Below the pieces are notes generated by a model, which was not told the origin of the DNA, did no database searches, and was given only the letters and a program-made list of their open reading frames with translations. Below, piece by piece: positions 34,190-45,300 of a stretch of DNA of 45,825 nt. The stretch spans positions 1 to 45,825 of the forward strand of contig NMRA01000776.1 of the NCBI GenBank assembly GCA_002633005.1. The letters are read 5' to 3'. This stretch comes from Phoronis australis (lineage: Eukaryota; Phoronida; Phoronidae). Position numbers and translations under genes: made by a program. How positions within the stretch are numbered: position 1 is the first letter of the stretch; each line of letters begins with the position of its first letter.

Positions 34190-34670
34190 TTGGATAGCCT
34201 CGACGTATTTGGGGCCTCCTAGTGGCCATGTTCACTGTCTTCTAGTCTGTTTTTGGCGTCCGCTCTTCTATCAACCAAACCACTCTAACGATGGAAATTG
34301 ACATTCATGTTACTTTCTACTGTGGAGAGGATGGCTGATGACGATTTTTGGACCACTCGGACGACCGCGATGCCTCTTAAAGACTGGTTTGCATCTATGG
34401 CTGTATCTTCCAAACCCTCCGCAGGATCTTTATAAAAAATTTCAAGTGTATTTATATAAATTTGACAACGGACGACGGCGACATTTGGATGTTACTGACT
34501 ATCGCTGTGCCCCCTGGTGCCGGAAAATGTTTTCTTTCTGTTGTCCTCTGTACCTTTGTACCTCGTTGGCAGATTTTCATGCAATTTACTAAATAGCTTT
34601 CTATGAGGAAGCGACGATGACTTCTCATGTATGGGCGAATTTGACGTATTCTATATCACTCTGTAGCCAT
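34190..34670 (+). repeat. Second pearl-like array fragment (~1.1 units)
   Basis: Matches the 15511-17850 array: GGCCTCCTAGTGGCCATG, GGCGTCCGCTC.TCTATCAACCAAACCAC, GGCTGTATCTTCCAAACC, ACAACGGACGACGGCGAC and GTGCCCCCTGGTG in the same order. No adjacent (YCGT)n tract here. Confidence 0.75.
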
Positions 34671-34699
34671 TTTATCAATTTTGAGTACTCTTTTAACAA

Positions 34700-35420
34700 T
34701 ATTATCTCCTTCCACAGACAAGACAACATTTAGAATTGGCTCGGAGAGAAGTGATCGATAAAAACTCTGCACTCGGCAAAGATGTGTGTTCAAATTTCAA
34801 AGTAGCTGAGTAACTTTTTAAGAGTTTTCTAAGCTGCGCTACATCGGAAAACCGGCGGGACAGCTAACAAGCGTTCTCTCAAGCAATGGCATTTCTAAAA
34901 ATAACTTACGACCTCAGTTTAATGTTTGAGTATCACCTACAATCCTTTGTGAATCCTACGGATAACAAAGGGCAATATTTTAACGCACACAAATCGTCTC
35001 CCGAGTTCAAAATAACGCCACTGTCAGAACTGAATAAGTCAGTGTAGGCCTATCACTCCAGTAACTTTTAGGATTTATACCGGGGTTATTCACTTGAGTA
35101 CACTGTATAATGCACGTGCGGAAGTTTATTAGCATTGTTTGTCTATTGCTTTCCACTATTAACTGTACGATCGAAGAACACATAACTAGTAGAATTAAAT
35201 CGTACTGTTAGTACTACATACTTGCCATTCATTGCAATAGGTTCTTCCCGGATTACACGACGACACTCGAATCTAGCTGTATTTACCCACAATGCCGTAA
35301 ACATTTGTCAGGCACATTTGATGTCTCGTTTTCGAGCCACGGGAGCTTCACATGTTATTTGTTGTTGTATGATTCTGAACAAGTTTTTCTCGGTTGCATT
35401 ACTCTATTCGTTCTTCCTAT
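34700..35420. other. No gene recognised
   Basis: AT-rich, no convincing exon; GTAGGCCTA at about 35045 is another motif frequent in this genome. Confidence 0.4.
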
Positions 35421-35424
35421 GCTA

Positions 35425-35600
35425 AGTGTTGTGTTGAGGGCTGCAACACCGGCGTGAAAAAGTTTTATAAACTGGACAAATACCCGTGGATGCGTGATCT
35501 TAAATTCTTTGCCTTCCCGACATTAATGAGAGACACGAGAATGTGCCTGATTTCAAAACTAAATCACGTACATTCTTATTTCCATAATAACGGCAAATAA
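35425..35600 (+). pseudogene. Possible THAP-like zinc-finger remnant
   Basis: After a pyrimidine-rich stretch ending GCTAAG, the plus frame reads KCCVEGCNTG... and, about 25 residues later, KFFAFPT. A CCxxGC start followed by a phenylalanine-proline F.FP is the opening pattern of THAP domains. The expected tryptophan after F.FP and the later Cys/His pair are not seen, and the frame ends at 35600. If real it is a decayed or partial exon, perhaps from a transposon. Confidence 0.25.
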
Positions 35601-35774
35601 AAGTCATGTATAATGCATACAAACATCTCCTGTTGAGTGGCAATATCTGACAAGTGCAGTTTTCAAATGCATATTCTATGCTACTGTAACTGAGTGCCGA
35701 AGCGCGTCAGTTTGCGTTCTTTCGTAATGTCTGTTGTATGCTGTACATGTAGCTAGTGCTGCAAAACCTTGACC

Positions 35775-35932
35775 AGGGGCGGATCCAGGATTTTGAGTTG
35801 GGGTGGCGGGGCAGAGTATTAGCCAGGAATTTTCTCGTCAGGCACTTACACCACGAGTTACCAAATTTAATATGGGAGAATTTTAGGGGGGCCATGGCTT
35901 TCTTGGCCCCCCTCTAAGTCCGCCACTGAGAA
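35775..35932. mobile_element. MITE-like element, AGGGGCGGATCC-type ends
   Basis: Starts CAGGGGCGGATCCAGGA and ends CCCCCCTCTAAGTCCGCCACTG; imperfect inverted ends, G-rich left and C-rich right interior, about 160 bp. Related ends occur at 11600, 25697 and 37546. Confidence 0.55.
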
Positions 35933-35939
35933 GCACACT

Positions 35940-36520
35940 GTTTCCGGTGTATTCATGGGCGCATTTTAACGCTCCGTGTTGCTTTTGTTCTGCTTCACTA
36001 CATACATGTACTGGTAGCACGGCAATCGTGAGCACAGAAGCTACATGTATTTCGCTTAAATAGGGTTTGTGCTACCATGAAATACCCTAGCTGATGTGAT
36101 TGGTTGATGTTTGGTTTCTAGTGCTGCTGAATTTTAATACATAATGTTGACGCAGGATACTACATTTATCCATTATGTGCGAGTTCGCTCAGGGTGACCT
36201 CGAAATATAATCTACAAGATCAGTTCCAAACAAGACAAATCTTGTTGTGAATTCGAGTTTGTGTCTTAAATATGGGACTCAAAGAGAGTTAAATTCTTAT
36301 CTGCCTGCTATCATTGAGATAGATCGAATGAAGTTATTATTTAGTTGATAAGACTGAATTGAAGTGAAGTATGCTTTCTTGAACTTAATAATCTCTCCAA
36401 TGACACTTGTTTTTCCCCTCTCTTTTCCATCTGTTCCAGTGCGGATCGTACTGTTACGATGTCGCCGATTCGTCATCCTGGACCACAAATGAATGTACTT
36501 CATCAAAGAATCAAGGATGT
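35940..36520. other. No gene recognised
   Basis: AT-rich sequence with several ACATGTA motifs; no exon support. Confidence 0.4.
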
Positions 36521-36527
36521 TTATCTA

Positions 36528-36690
36528 GAGTTCACTTCAATAATCAATGAATGCAAAATCAAAATTATTATTGGCTTTCTTTTTTGGAAGTTTGTCTTCG
36601 AGTTCATATCAATTAACCATGCAGACAGTATCAAAATCATCATAGGCGTTCTTTTTCGGACATTTGTCTTCGAGCCTTGTTCAATGACAA
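36528..36690 (+). repeat. 72-bp direct tandem repeat, 2.2 units
   Basis: Units start at 36528, 36600 and 36672 (GAGTTCACTTCAA, GAGTTCATATCAA, GAGCCTTGTTCAA) and end in TTTGTCTTC. The period is a multiple of three and the plus frame 36459-36695 stays open across it with a repeated KIIIG.LF...FVFE. The divergence is high, so the repeat is old; whether it codes is unknown. Confidence 0.6.
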
Positions 36691-36699
36691 AATGACATT

Positions 36700-39390
36700 C
36701 TGCCTCCAGGTAGCGCAGAGAACGGCAATTTTATTTCAGATAAGGTTAGCGACAAAAGTGTTATAAAGATTACCACCACCGTAAATGATAAACAAGTGAG
36801 GTCATAATTTGGAATAATTTCCACTTGGTACGTCGTTGCATGTCAATTATCACCACGTCTCAGTTATTCAAAAGCGGGTTCTAGTTCTTCTAGTCGAAGA
36901 GTTTTTCCAAATCTACAAAAACAAACTATATTTTAGATCATGCAATGTAACTCTGAAATACAGTTGTAGTATACCAATGAATCTCACATTATGTGCCCCA
37001 AAAAATGCCCAGGTGTTCATTTTGATGCTTTGCGTGATTTTTTTTCAAAAATAAATTTGTTTGTCACGGAAGAACTATAATTTCCACGAACAGGGTTTTT
37101 GCTCATGAAATTATACCCACAACAGCGTGCCTGTGGCTTTCTTTTAAGACATTTTGACCAAGAAAGAACCTGACAATTTCAAAGGTCCCATAATTCCTGA
37201 AATGAAACTACATTTTACATTTTGATGAGACGAGTTCTGGGCTTGATTTAACATTAAAGACACGATTCTGCAGCCAAAAGAATAGAAAACAGAATTCCCG
37301 GTTCCTTACGAAACAATTCACTTTTCTGGAGGACTGCCGCTATCCCTTCCGATCTAAAGGTTCAGTGCCTGGCGCTTATTGTTTTAAATGGAATTTAAAA
37401 GTGTAATCATTGTTCTTATTTTCAAATTAAAGAGTCGCGTGACTTACAATTCACCAATATGTTCTAATTCAAATGCGCATTGTTGGTCTCAACACCGGGA
37501 TAATGCTTCCTCTAAACGGAAAAGATGTTCCCTCAATCACCATGGGCGCATCCAGGGGGGAGGGGCCCTAAGGAGCCCCCCATTTTGGCGAATTGGGCAA
37601 AAAGATACGCCTCAGTGAAACAAAAGGTCCGAGTAAACGAGAGAAAAGTACACAAAATCCGCAAGAAGTCGACGTGGATGCACAATTTGTGTTTTTTTCT
37701 TAGTCCTCGTTGATTTACTTCGTTAAAAGGTCTGCATATCGGAAATTCGAGCACCCTTATGTTTTACGCTAGGTCCGCGCATGATCATTTCCGGTTACAA
37801 GCGTTGTATGATGCAGAAGAATATGTCAAGCTAATTATTAACAATTTACAATTTATGAACCGTGTACCAGTCTGATACTCAACATTTACACTCATACTTA
37901 CCGTCATCGTCATCAAGTTCTCTTATTTCGTCTTCGTCTCTTTTCTTCATCGCCATTCTCATTTCAAAAGTATCAAGTACACCGTTACCTGCATGTAAAT
38001 TTCACAAAGTAATACGTAAAAATCATAAACCTACAGGAGCGTCTGTGATAAAAGCGTAGCCTTTATTAGGAACTATTTGGAGATTTGAAATACCCACTAA
38101 CCTTAACTTGCGTAAAAATGCCACATTCCCCCTCCGCTCAAACACCTGTTAATTATGAACTTCCCGTACTTTTACGGTTCATAATTTTGGAGAAAATGTT
38201 CTTTAAAGTGTCTTTCTTTTATAGTCAGGGGTAGTTGCTATGAACACATCTACTATGTTCAATTGTACCTCAAATATATTCCATGTTAACTACCGCCCGC
38301 AATATAAGAAGCCCCCCCCCGCCCTCAATACGTCGGCCATAATGCAATAGGCTTAGCGTGACTACATGTTGCCTGGTTGTTACTTAATTTTTCATTTCTA
38401 GAAATGTTGTAGAGTATACATAACCGTCTGTTTGTTTTTGGGTTATTATTTTAAACATACATAATTATTTGAAGGCCAACAACTACCCAGCGACTCTATA
38501 AGTATTCTACAATCCGTATTACAAGATAATACTGTGTAAAAACACGTAGAAATGTATTAGATAAAGGTTTGCTTCAGGGCTACGCGTTGATTTCGAACTA
38601 CAGTAGAAGGGTGTGTATTCGGAAATTGAAAACAAATTATCAGGCGTTTTACATACATGTACACCAGTTAAGCCCGGGCGTTTAATTGGTTAAGAGGTCA
38701 TGTAAACGGAGTCGTAGTTTTGGCTACGCAAATGCTGAAACGGAGTGATTAGACATAGCCTTAGATTAAGAGGTTTGTTTTGACAATTTTACTTGAAACT
38801 GTGTTTTTGAATTTATGTTGACAAATGCATAGTTTACCAACACGGTGTTTGTTTTCATACATGATAAATGTTCCCCAAAATTGAATTTGTGACCAAAATT
38901 GAATCTGAGTAATTTTTTCCAATAAACGCCCCACTACTTTGGAAACTTGACACCAGAAGTTGTAACACCAGATAAACGCCCATGAGCGTTCATTCGACAA
39001 AATTTTCCGAATAAACGCCCAAGAGCGATAAATCGGGTGGGCTCATCTATGGAAATCCCGATACCAACTATAGGCACTTCCCACCACACCACAGCGCTTT
39101 TACCGTGTCCGCGACATCTATCCGACCACAATGTTTAGTGGCGGCAGGGTAGCACTTGACAGGCAGTCGAACACTAGTAACCGTTATCACTAGTTTGAAT
39201 TAACATTCGTTTGTTCGTTTGCCATTTGCTCTTCTGCCAACCGAGTTGTGAATGTGCCGACAAAAATTGAATAGTTGATCGAGGTGCGTTACATAGTTTT
39301 TCAATAATATGTCTTGACTAAGAAATGTGCTCGTTGTACTACATTTCAATAATTACCTATAGGGCTGAATACGGGATCTGAGTATGCGAT
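36700..39390. other. No gene recognised; repeat fragments
   Basis: Includes a G-rich fragment at 37546-37600 (GCGCATCCAGGGGGGAGGGG, related to the AGGGGCGGATCC family), nine-base inverted arms ATTATGAAC/GTTCATAAT at 38152-38160 and 38177-38185, and three ATAAACGCCC repeats between 38920 and 39025. No exon could be supported. Confidence 0.4.
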
Positions 39391-39395
39391 GACAA

Positions 39396-39471
39396 GGGAG
39401 CACCTCGTTGTCCATTAGTGTCATCCAAACAAGATCCTAAGATCTCGGGCTCGAGTCCCGGTCGTGGCACA
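39396..39471 (+). repeat. tRNA-derived SINE-like fragment
   Basis: ATCTCGGGCTCGAGTCCCGG is a good T-arm/B-box (four-base stem, seven-base loop), followed by TCGTGGCACA as at the 3' end of many invertebrate tRNA SINEs. A weak A-box-like TGTCCATTAGTG lies about 45 bases upstream. The acceptor stem does not pair, so this is not a functional tRNA. Confidence 0.4.
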
Positions 39472-40042
39472 AATCTTTTCAGTCTATGTTAGTTAGGTCA
39501 CGTAATTTGGCTTGCAGATCAACTTTAAAATGTTAGTGACTCAAACCAGATAGATGCATGTATGTCCATTTAGGATATACAATTCTTGTTTATAGGCCTG
39601 TTGCATACAATTTAAGTAATTGATGTATAGGATTGAGTTTTGGATCATTTAGTATTTTACCATTCAGGTCCAGCTCTTTCAAGTCAAAATCACTTGAGCC
39701 CAATACTCGCTTAGCCAGTTCCTCGTCAATCTGAAACAGCGAGATGACATCTAAAATGTGTTTGTCACAGGTTGCCTAAATTGGCCCCCACCGCCTTGTG
39801 ATGCACTCTTTCGGAAGGTTATATAGAATGATTGCTCGTGCAACGATAGACCCAATGAAATTCTCTGTGACACTTTATTTCTAACCTGTCTAAAAAGGAT
39901 CACAACCCCTGAGTTTTTTAAGATAAGCTGCATTTTATAAATGAGGTGTACACTGTGTGCGATATGACCTAGGTTGAACATTGCTCGACATGACCTTGAA
40001 AACAAGGCCACAGTCGCCCAAATTGATTGCCTCTTGCCGCCA

Positions 40043-40613
40043 ATTTCATAAAAGTGGTTTAAAGTTCAAGTTGGTTTAAACTGTATTAGACCACATTTAA
40101 AGTAGTTTAACTTTTAGACCAGTGGTAAAGCCTCGTACAACTCCAGCTTAGACCTGGTCTAAGCCAGTTTTCATTTCATCGACTACGCCAGTTTTGCACT
40201 AAGGTCTTAAACCCGATTTAACATTAGACTTGATCAGACACAGGTTTAAAACATGTACTGTTAAATTTGTCAGACTTGCATGATACAGATGCTACTGAGT
40301 AATTCCGAGGTGTACATTTACGACGCAGTTTTAGAGCAAAAATGGAGTATTTTCAATATTCTGTTTTACAACAACACAAGATGAAACTGAGGAAGCAGGG
40401 GGTGATCCATCAATTTAAGAGGGGGATCGGTCAAGGATTTCTAAGTCAAAAATTTAAAAACTATAGATTTGATATCACTAAAATCAAGAGAAATAAAAGG
40501 GGTCCGGAACCCTTGACCCCCTTGGTGTATTGCAAGCTAGGTATAAAAAGTAGAGCAGGTTGAGGAAGACCACGTTTAACTCTTAAACCTGGTTTTCTTA
40601 AACCACCTTCATG
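40043..40613. mobile_element. MITE-like element with TTTCAT..GTGGTTTAA ends
   Basis: Left end AATTTCATAAAAGTGGTTTAAA and the reverse complement of the right end, GATTCATGAAGGTGGTTTAAG, match with few differences, giving inverted repeats of about 25-40 bases. The interior is full of GGTTTAA/TTAAACC motifs, with a nested G-rich fragment at 40395-40560 related to 11600-11710. No transposase. Confidence 0.5.
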
Positions 40614-40987
40614 AATCGAATGTTAGAGTTTGCCTCACTTTGAACACTGTAAGAGATACGAACAAAACATTATCTTCCTTCGGAAACACCGTTTCGACCG
40701 CGTCCCATTACAAATCTTGATTTTCTCTTTACGACTTTGGAAATGAGGTATTTTGCTGCGCTAACATCAAATTAAATCCAAAAAGATCAGTTATTCAATA
40801 AAGAGACAACTTCTTAAACTATCAGATAACAAGACCAATTTAAAAACCATGTCATTCCCGACACCAACAGAGGGTCCGAGTGATTTTTGAACGATGACAG
40901 GCAAAAACTTTCCAATTCCTACGTAAGTCCCTGCATCATTGCTGACCATTTCCTGTCACTGTCAGCTGCACCAAAGTTGATGACTCT

Positions 40988-41155
40988 CGTATAAGCTTAA
41001 ATATTTTGTGGCAGAAATTCTGCTTGAGGAGCTCCTCACAAAGCTAAGGTAGACTCCAGTAGTTCTAAATTTTGACGAATCCTCAGACTCCAACAATGAA
41101 AATGTTGAGGAAGAAGAGGACTGCCGTAAACAACTTGGTTTTTGTCGTAATTATC
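40988..41155 (+). pseudogene. Decayed coding scrap with acidic C-terminus
   Basis: One plus frame reads SYKLKYFVAEILLEELLTKL, then R and a TAG, then TPVVLNFDESSDSNNENVEE and further acidic residues to a TGA at 41158. The protein-like wording with only one internal stop suggests a dead coding remnant, perhaps the end of a transposon protein. No family recognised. Confidence 0.25.
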
Positions 41156-41210
41156 AGTGAACAGCTGTTTGTGGAAATTGACAAAATGTTCAAACTGTTC
41201 ATGTGCAACC

Positions 41211-41720
41211 TGTCAGTCATAGTAATGTGATCTAGTGTGTGTTACATGATTGTGTACATTATGATCTACATCTTGGAAGTATCGATTCATTGACATTACA
41301 CTGACAAAAAGTTTTGGTATATTATGTTATAAAGTCTTGGGGTTTTCAAATTAAAAGAATTTGTCAGTCATAACGTAGTTGTATTGTGATCTAGTGTACA
41401 TTACATGATTGTGTCTATTATAGTCTACAAGTACATCTTGGAAGTATTGTTTCATTGGCATGACAAAATATTATGATGCATTTTGTTATTACTTTTTGGA
41501 GGTTTTATGAGGTTAAAAGAATTTGTCAGTCATAGTTGTATGTTAAGTGATGAAGTGATGTGATGATCTCTAGTGTACACTACTTGGTCGTGGAGACATT
41601 ACGATGCACATCTTTGAAGTAATCACAATTTATGTTCTTAGCTTTTAGGTGAAAAACTTTGTCAGTCATAGTTGAAAGGACATCTTTATCAGTTGTTGTA
41701 TAAGATGCAATTTGACAGTC
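41211..41720 (+). repeat. Degenerate tandem repeat, ~155-bp period
   Basis: TGTCAGTCATA recurs at 41211, 41362, 41524 and 41660. Each is followed by GATCTAGTGTAC.TTAC, GATTGTG...ATTA.GATCTACA and CTTGGAAGTA.T. Four diverged units; the period resembles a nucleosome-scale satellite. No coding content. Confidence 0.65.
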
Positions 41721-41799
41721 ATCTAATGCATAATATATGTTCTCATTATGATCTACATTTTGTGTACAAAATATTGTTGCTGAAATAGATGTCGGCTGC

Positions 41800-42780
41800 A
41801 GTTTAGTGATAAATGCTGCAGTTCAAATCTCCCCCGCTGAACCGCTGAAAATGAGCGCGTTTTGTCATCGCAGCACAGTTAGGGGGATCTTGTTGAGGTA
41901 TGGTCATTTGGAGTACAACATGGATTTGTGGCAGTAATAATGTCCTCTTTTTGTCATGGGTCATTCCAAGCCCTGATCAAAGCATTCTCAAACAAATGAA
42001 AAATTAGGACAAAATTAAAATTTTGTGGTACTGCACAAGAGGTTGATGAATATGCAGAAGAATCTGGCCTATACAGATGACTTTACGTCTGAATAACCGA
42101 GGAATTAAATTTACGCTTGATTAATCTGGTTTGTTCAAGTTTCATATAGAGTGGAGTATTCTTCTTTTTCTTCGTCAACAAAACTTTTAGACATCGCCTG
42201 TAAATTATTGCTTTTTGTTGTAAATTTTCATAAGCATGTAACGTATTAGGTAGTTGGAATTTGACGTTTTTTTCTGTTCAGTCTGTTTAATTTTATTAGT
42301 GAAATGAACTTTTTTTCTATAGCCAAATTGTTATCATTGAAAAAAGGTATTTAGAAAAGTCAGAGTTCAACACGTAGCTTTTCAGATTTAGATCTTAGGC
42401 TTGTTCCCTTACACTCGCATATTATTGCGCCACTGAAATAGTTCTCAATATATGATATAGCTGTAAAACTATTATATCCACTATTACGGAAATGTCATTA
42501 AGTTCTCAAAAGTGCTTAAATGAAACTGAAAAGCTTGAAATAAATCACCAAAGCCTGTAATGAAAGTTACTGCACCTTTACCACAAGTTATTAATGAATG
42601 TGTACAAAAGTATGTCAACCCATTCACTGTTTTTGTGCCTGTTTTGTCATTTAACCAAAAGTCTTTAAGCATTTTATAAAAAATCATTTGTGCCGAATAG
42701 TAGGCTATGCAGTAAATGGCTTGTGGCTGTCTGTTTACAATTACTACTAGTAGTGATTACAGGGAGTCGGTAAGTTGACA
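41800..42780. other. No gene recognised
   Basis: AT-rich; open frames are short. Nothing with splice or family support. Confidence 0.4.
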
Positions 42781-42790
42781 CTTTCTAAGT

Positions 42791-42800
42791 TATAAATATA
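42791..42800 (+). promoter_or_regulatory. Possible TATA box upstream of the repeat-family gene
   Basis: TATAAATATA on the plus strand. If used, transcription would start near 42820 and an untranslated exon could end at CATCCTT|GTGAGTAC (donor at 43029) and splice to CCACCAG at about 43182, ahead of the ATG at 43248. The GTGAGTAC donor is conserved in the inverted relative at 1-150; the TATA region itself is not. Confidence 0.35.
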
Positions 42801-42989
42801 ATAGCAGTCCGAGAGCTGTACTGCGGTAGCTAGAGAGCAGGCGAGTTTTTCACACGGAAAAGGACATCACCAGCTTTGCAAGTACCCGTACAGGACTTTC
42901 ATCCCATCCTGTATGGCGTTGGCACGATGACAGATCAACTGAAAACAAAGTCGCCAATATAACGGGGAGATTGGTCTAACCTAAATACT

Positions 42990-43115
42990 GTTAGTCGGTG
43001 GGCCAGATCTCGTAGCGTTCATCCTTGTGAGTACTTTCGGGGGGCAACCTGGTTTTTTCTGTATGGCTAGATAATATACCAATAAATCAAATTCCAAAAA
43101 GTTCCCACGTCTACA
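42990..43115 (+). repeat. Dispersed repeat at the 5' end of the family gene
   Basis: See the inverted relative at 1-150. Homology starts at AGTCGGTGGGCCAGAT and runs to at least AAAAAGTTCCCAC. Because it directly precedes the coding exon, it may be the 5' end of the mobile unit that carries the gene. Confidence 0.6.
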
Positions 43116-43764
43116 GTTGCACATTTTTTTTAAAAAAAAGCGTTTTTGTTGCAAGAAATATTATACACATTTTTGCCACCAGGTAGAGCTTCTCGTTCAA
43201 TTTGACCAATCACAGAGCCAGATTGTGTTGTGCTGAATGACTTCAATATGGCAGCTCCCACGGAGGGAGATGCCTGTATTATTCACGTTTGTGAAATGAC
43301 AATAAATTGTGAATATCAGAAGCTCAATAAGTTTACAAAAGCATCTTGGGAAAAGTTAAAAGAATGTGCAGCTCAATGGACCAATTTAGACGGGAAAGAA
43401 AAGGAAGTGTGTCAGAAATTTATGCAAGAAAACAGGAGCTTTACTCCATTGAAATATCATATGTCTTGCTATAGAAGGATAACAGACAGGACAAAAATTG
43501 ACCGCGCTAAGAAGCGCACAGCGAAGTTTCTGGAAACCAACAGTTGTGCTAAAAATGAAGAAGATAAAAGTGTCACAGACGTTAACCCTGAAAAACCAAG
43601 GAAATCAATGAGACTTTCCAAATCGGAACTACAAAAACCAACCACCAGAAGTTCATACATTCTTCCAGCCGAGTGTGTTATCTGTCAACAAGAAAAATAT
43701 GTTGTAGACAGCATTTCTAGAAAGAGAAGGAAAGAACACCTTTCTAGCTTTGAGTATATAACAG

Positions 43765-44485
43765 GTATGTAATTTTGTAAAATACATTTTATTTTGTGTG
43801 TTCTAGTGTGTTCACTATTATCACCAGGTTTGTGTTTTAGATTTCCCTATATTACAAGTATTGACCATTGCTTATTCAAAATGCTAACTGGATTTGGCAA
43901 TTAATTATGAAGGTTGCTTCTTTAATCTGGGAAACTCGTGCCCATTTTTGGAAAGGTTTAATTGTTGAAATGAACATTTTTTAGGCGACAGATCAGACGG
44001 CGTGCAAACATGTTAGGCTGGTGGTTGATCAAGGTTTAGTCAGCCCAACTGAAAAATTTGCATATCAACACAATATTAAAGTGGAACTTACATTCTAATT
44101 CCTTATCTTTGGGATTTCTTGGTAAATTTAGATCAAAACATCACATACGGGGATGATGTGAATACGAATTATGTTGAAAATTGCAAAATGTTTTTAAGAA
44201 TGAGTTTTGTGTCAAAAATTATCTACTTTTAAGTCACTAAGCGGTGTCCAGTAAATATCGTGACGCATGATGCAGGCTATATGAGCCACAAGGTTTGTCA
44301 TTAGTGCAAAGGCCACCTATTTGTTTTCACATCTACAAGTTGTCAACGAATAAAACTGCACTTGGATTAGTGTAGAGGATATTCAAATAGCACTGTCGTT
44401 TAGTTCCTGCTATACATTAACATAGGTAGGAGCATGAAAATACTTTAAATGTTAAATTAGTGTTAATAGTTCACGTTTTTTCAAG
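43765..44485 (+). other. Intron of the family gene
   Basis: 721 bases with GTATGT donor and a TTTTTTCAAG acceptor. It has in-frame stops and no coding content. The exon phases on both sides agree, which supports the intron. Confidence 0.7.
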
Positions 44486-45299
44486 GTGGACTTGCATCGC
44501 AAGCAGCAGCGCAGTCTGGGGACATGAATCTGCACTTTAAATTTAAAGATAAAGACCTTGTGGCTTTGGAAGCTAAATATCATAGATCCTGCTACAAAAA
44601 ATTAACGAGACCCCTGACAAAGATCGTGAAAGACCAGACAAGTGGAGAATCCCCACTTTTCTGTGAAGTTTTCAAACAGTTTTGTGTGGATTTTATTGAA
44701 ATTAAGCTTCTGACACATGGGGAAGTCATCCGCCTTACCAAACTTAAGCGAGAATTTGAAGCCATGCTTGAGAAAGCTGGAGTGCGTGAAAGTGTTTGGA
44801 CAGGAAATCTTAAAAAACGTCTATTGAAACTGTACCCACAGCTGCAGTTTGTACGACCTAGTAAGAGGTATGAAAGTGAACTGGTGCTAGCGTTTAATGA
44901 TTCACTTGCCGATTATTATGAATCCGAGGGCAGCAGCAGTGGTGATGAAAGTGTGCACGACGTCAAAGTTGTGGACTCATCTCCAGACATCCGGCGTGAG
45001 TTGTACAGGTCTGCACTTATTTTAAAAAATTATGTAAAAGATTGTGAAGGTGTTACTGTTTGGCCACCTACTGCCAAAGACTTTCAGTCTGACTCGGTCA
45101 AGGAATACATTCCTTCGCACTTGTACAATTTTCTTGCGTGGGTCATCGGTGCTAGTGATGACTTCAGTGGTTATTTGGCTTCAGCGGGATACACTCCAAT
45201 GCCAAAACACTATGCTTTAGGTATGACAGTTCGACATTTAACTGGATCTTCTACACTCATTGGTATATTAAATGGACTGGGCCATTGTGTTTCTCATTC

Positions 45300-45300
45300 N
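45300..45300 (+). other. Single N inside the coding sequence
   Basis: The plus frame before the N runs to a stop at 45328. The continuation with family motifs (TVLQFDTALAEAEL) is in a different frame from 45303. A missing or extra base at the N explains the shift most simply. Confidence 0.8.

Noticed and set aside
39396-39471. Functional tRNA gene
   Set aside because: The T-arm is good, but the acceptor stem and D-arm do not pair; a SINE fragment explains it better.
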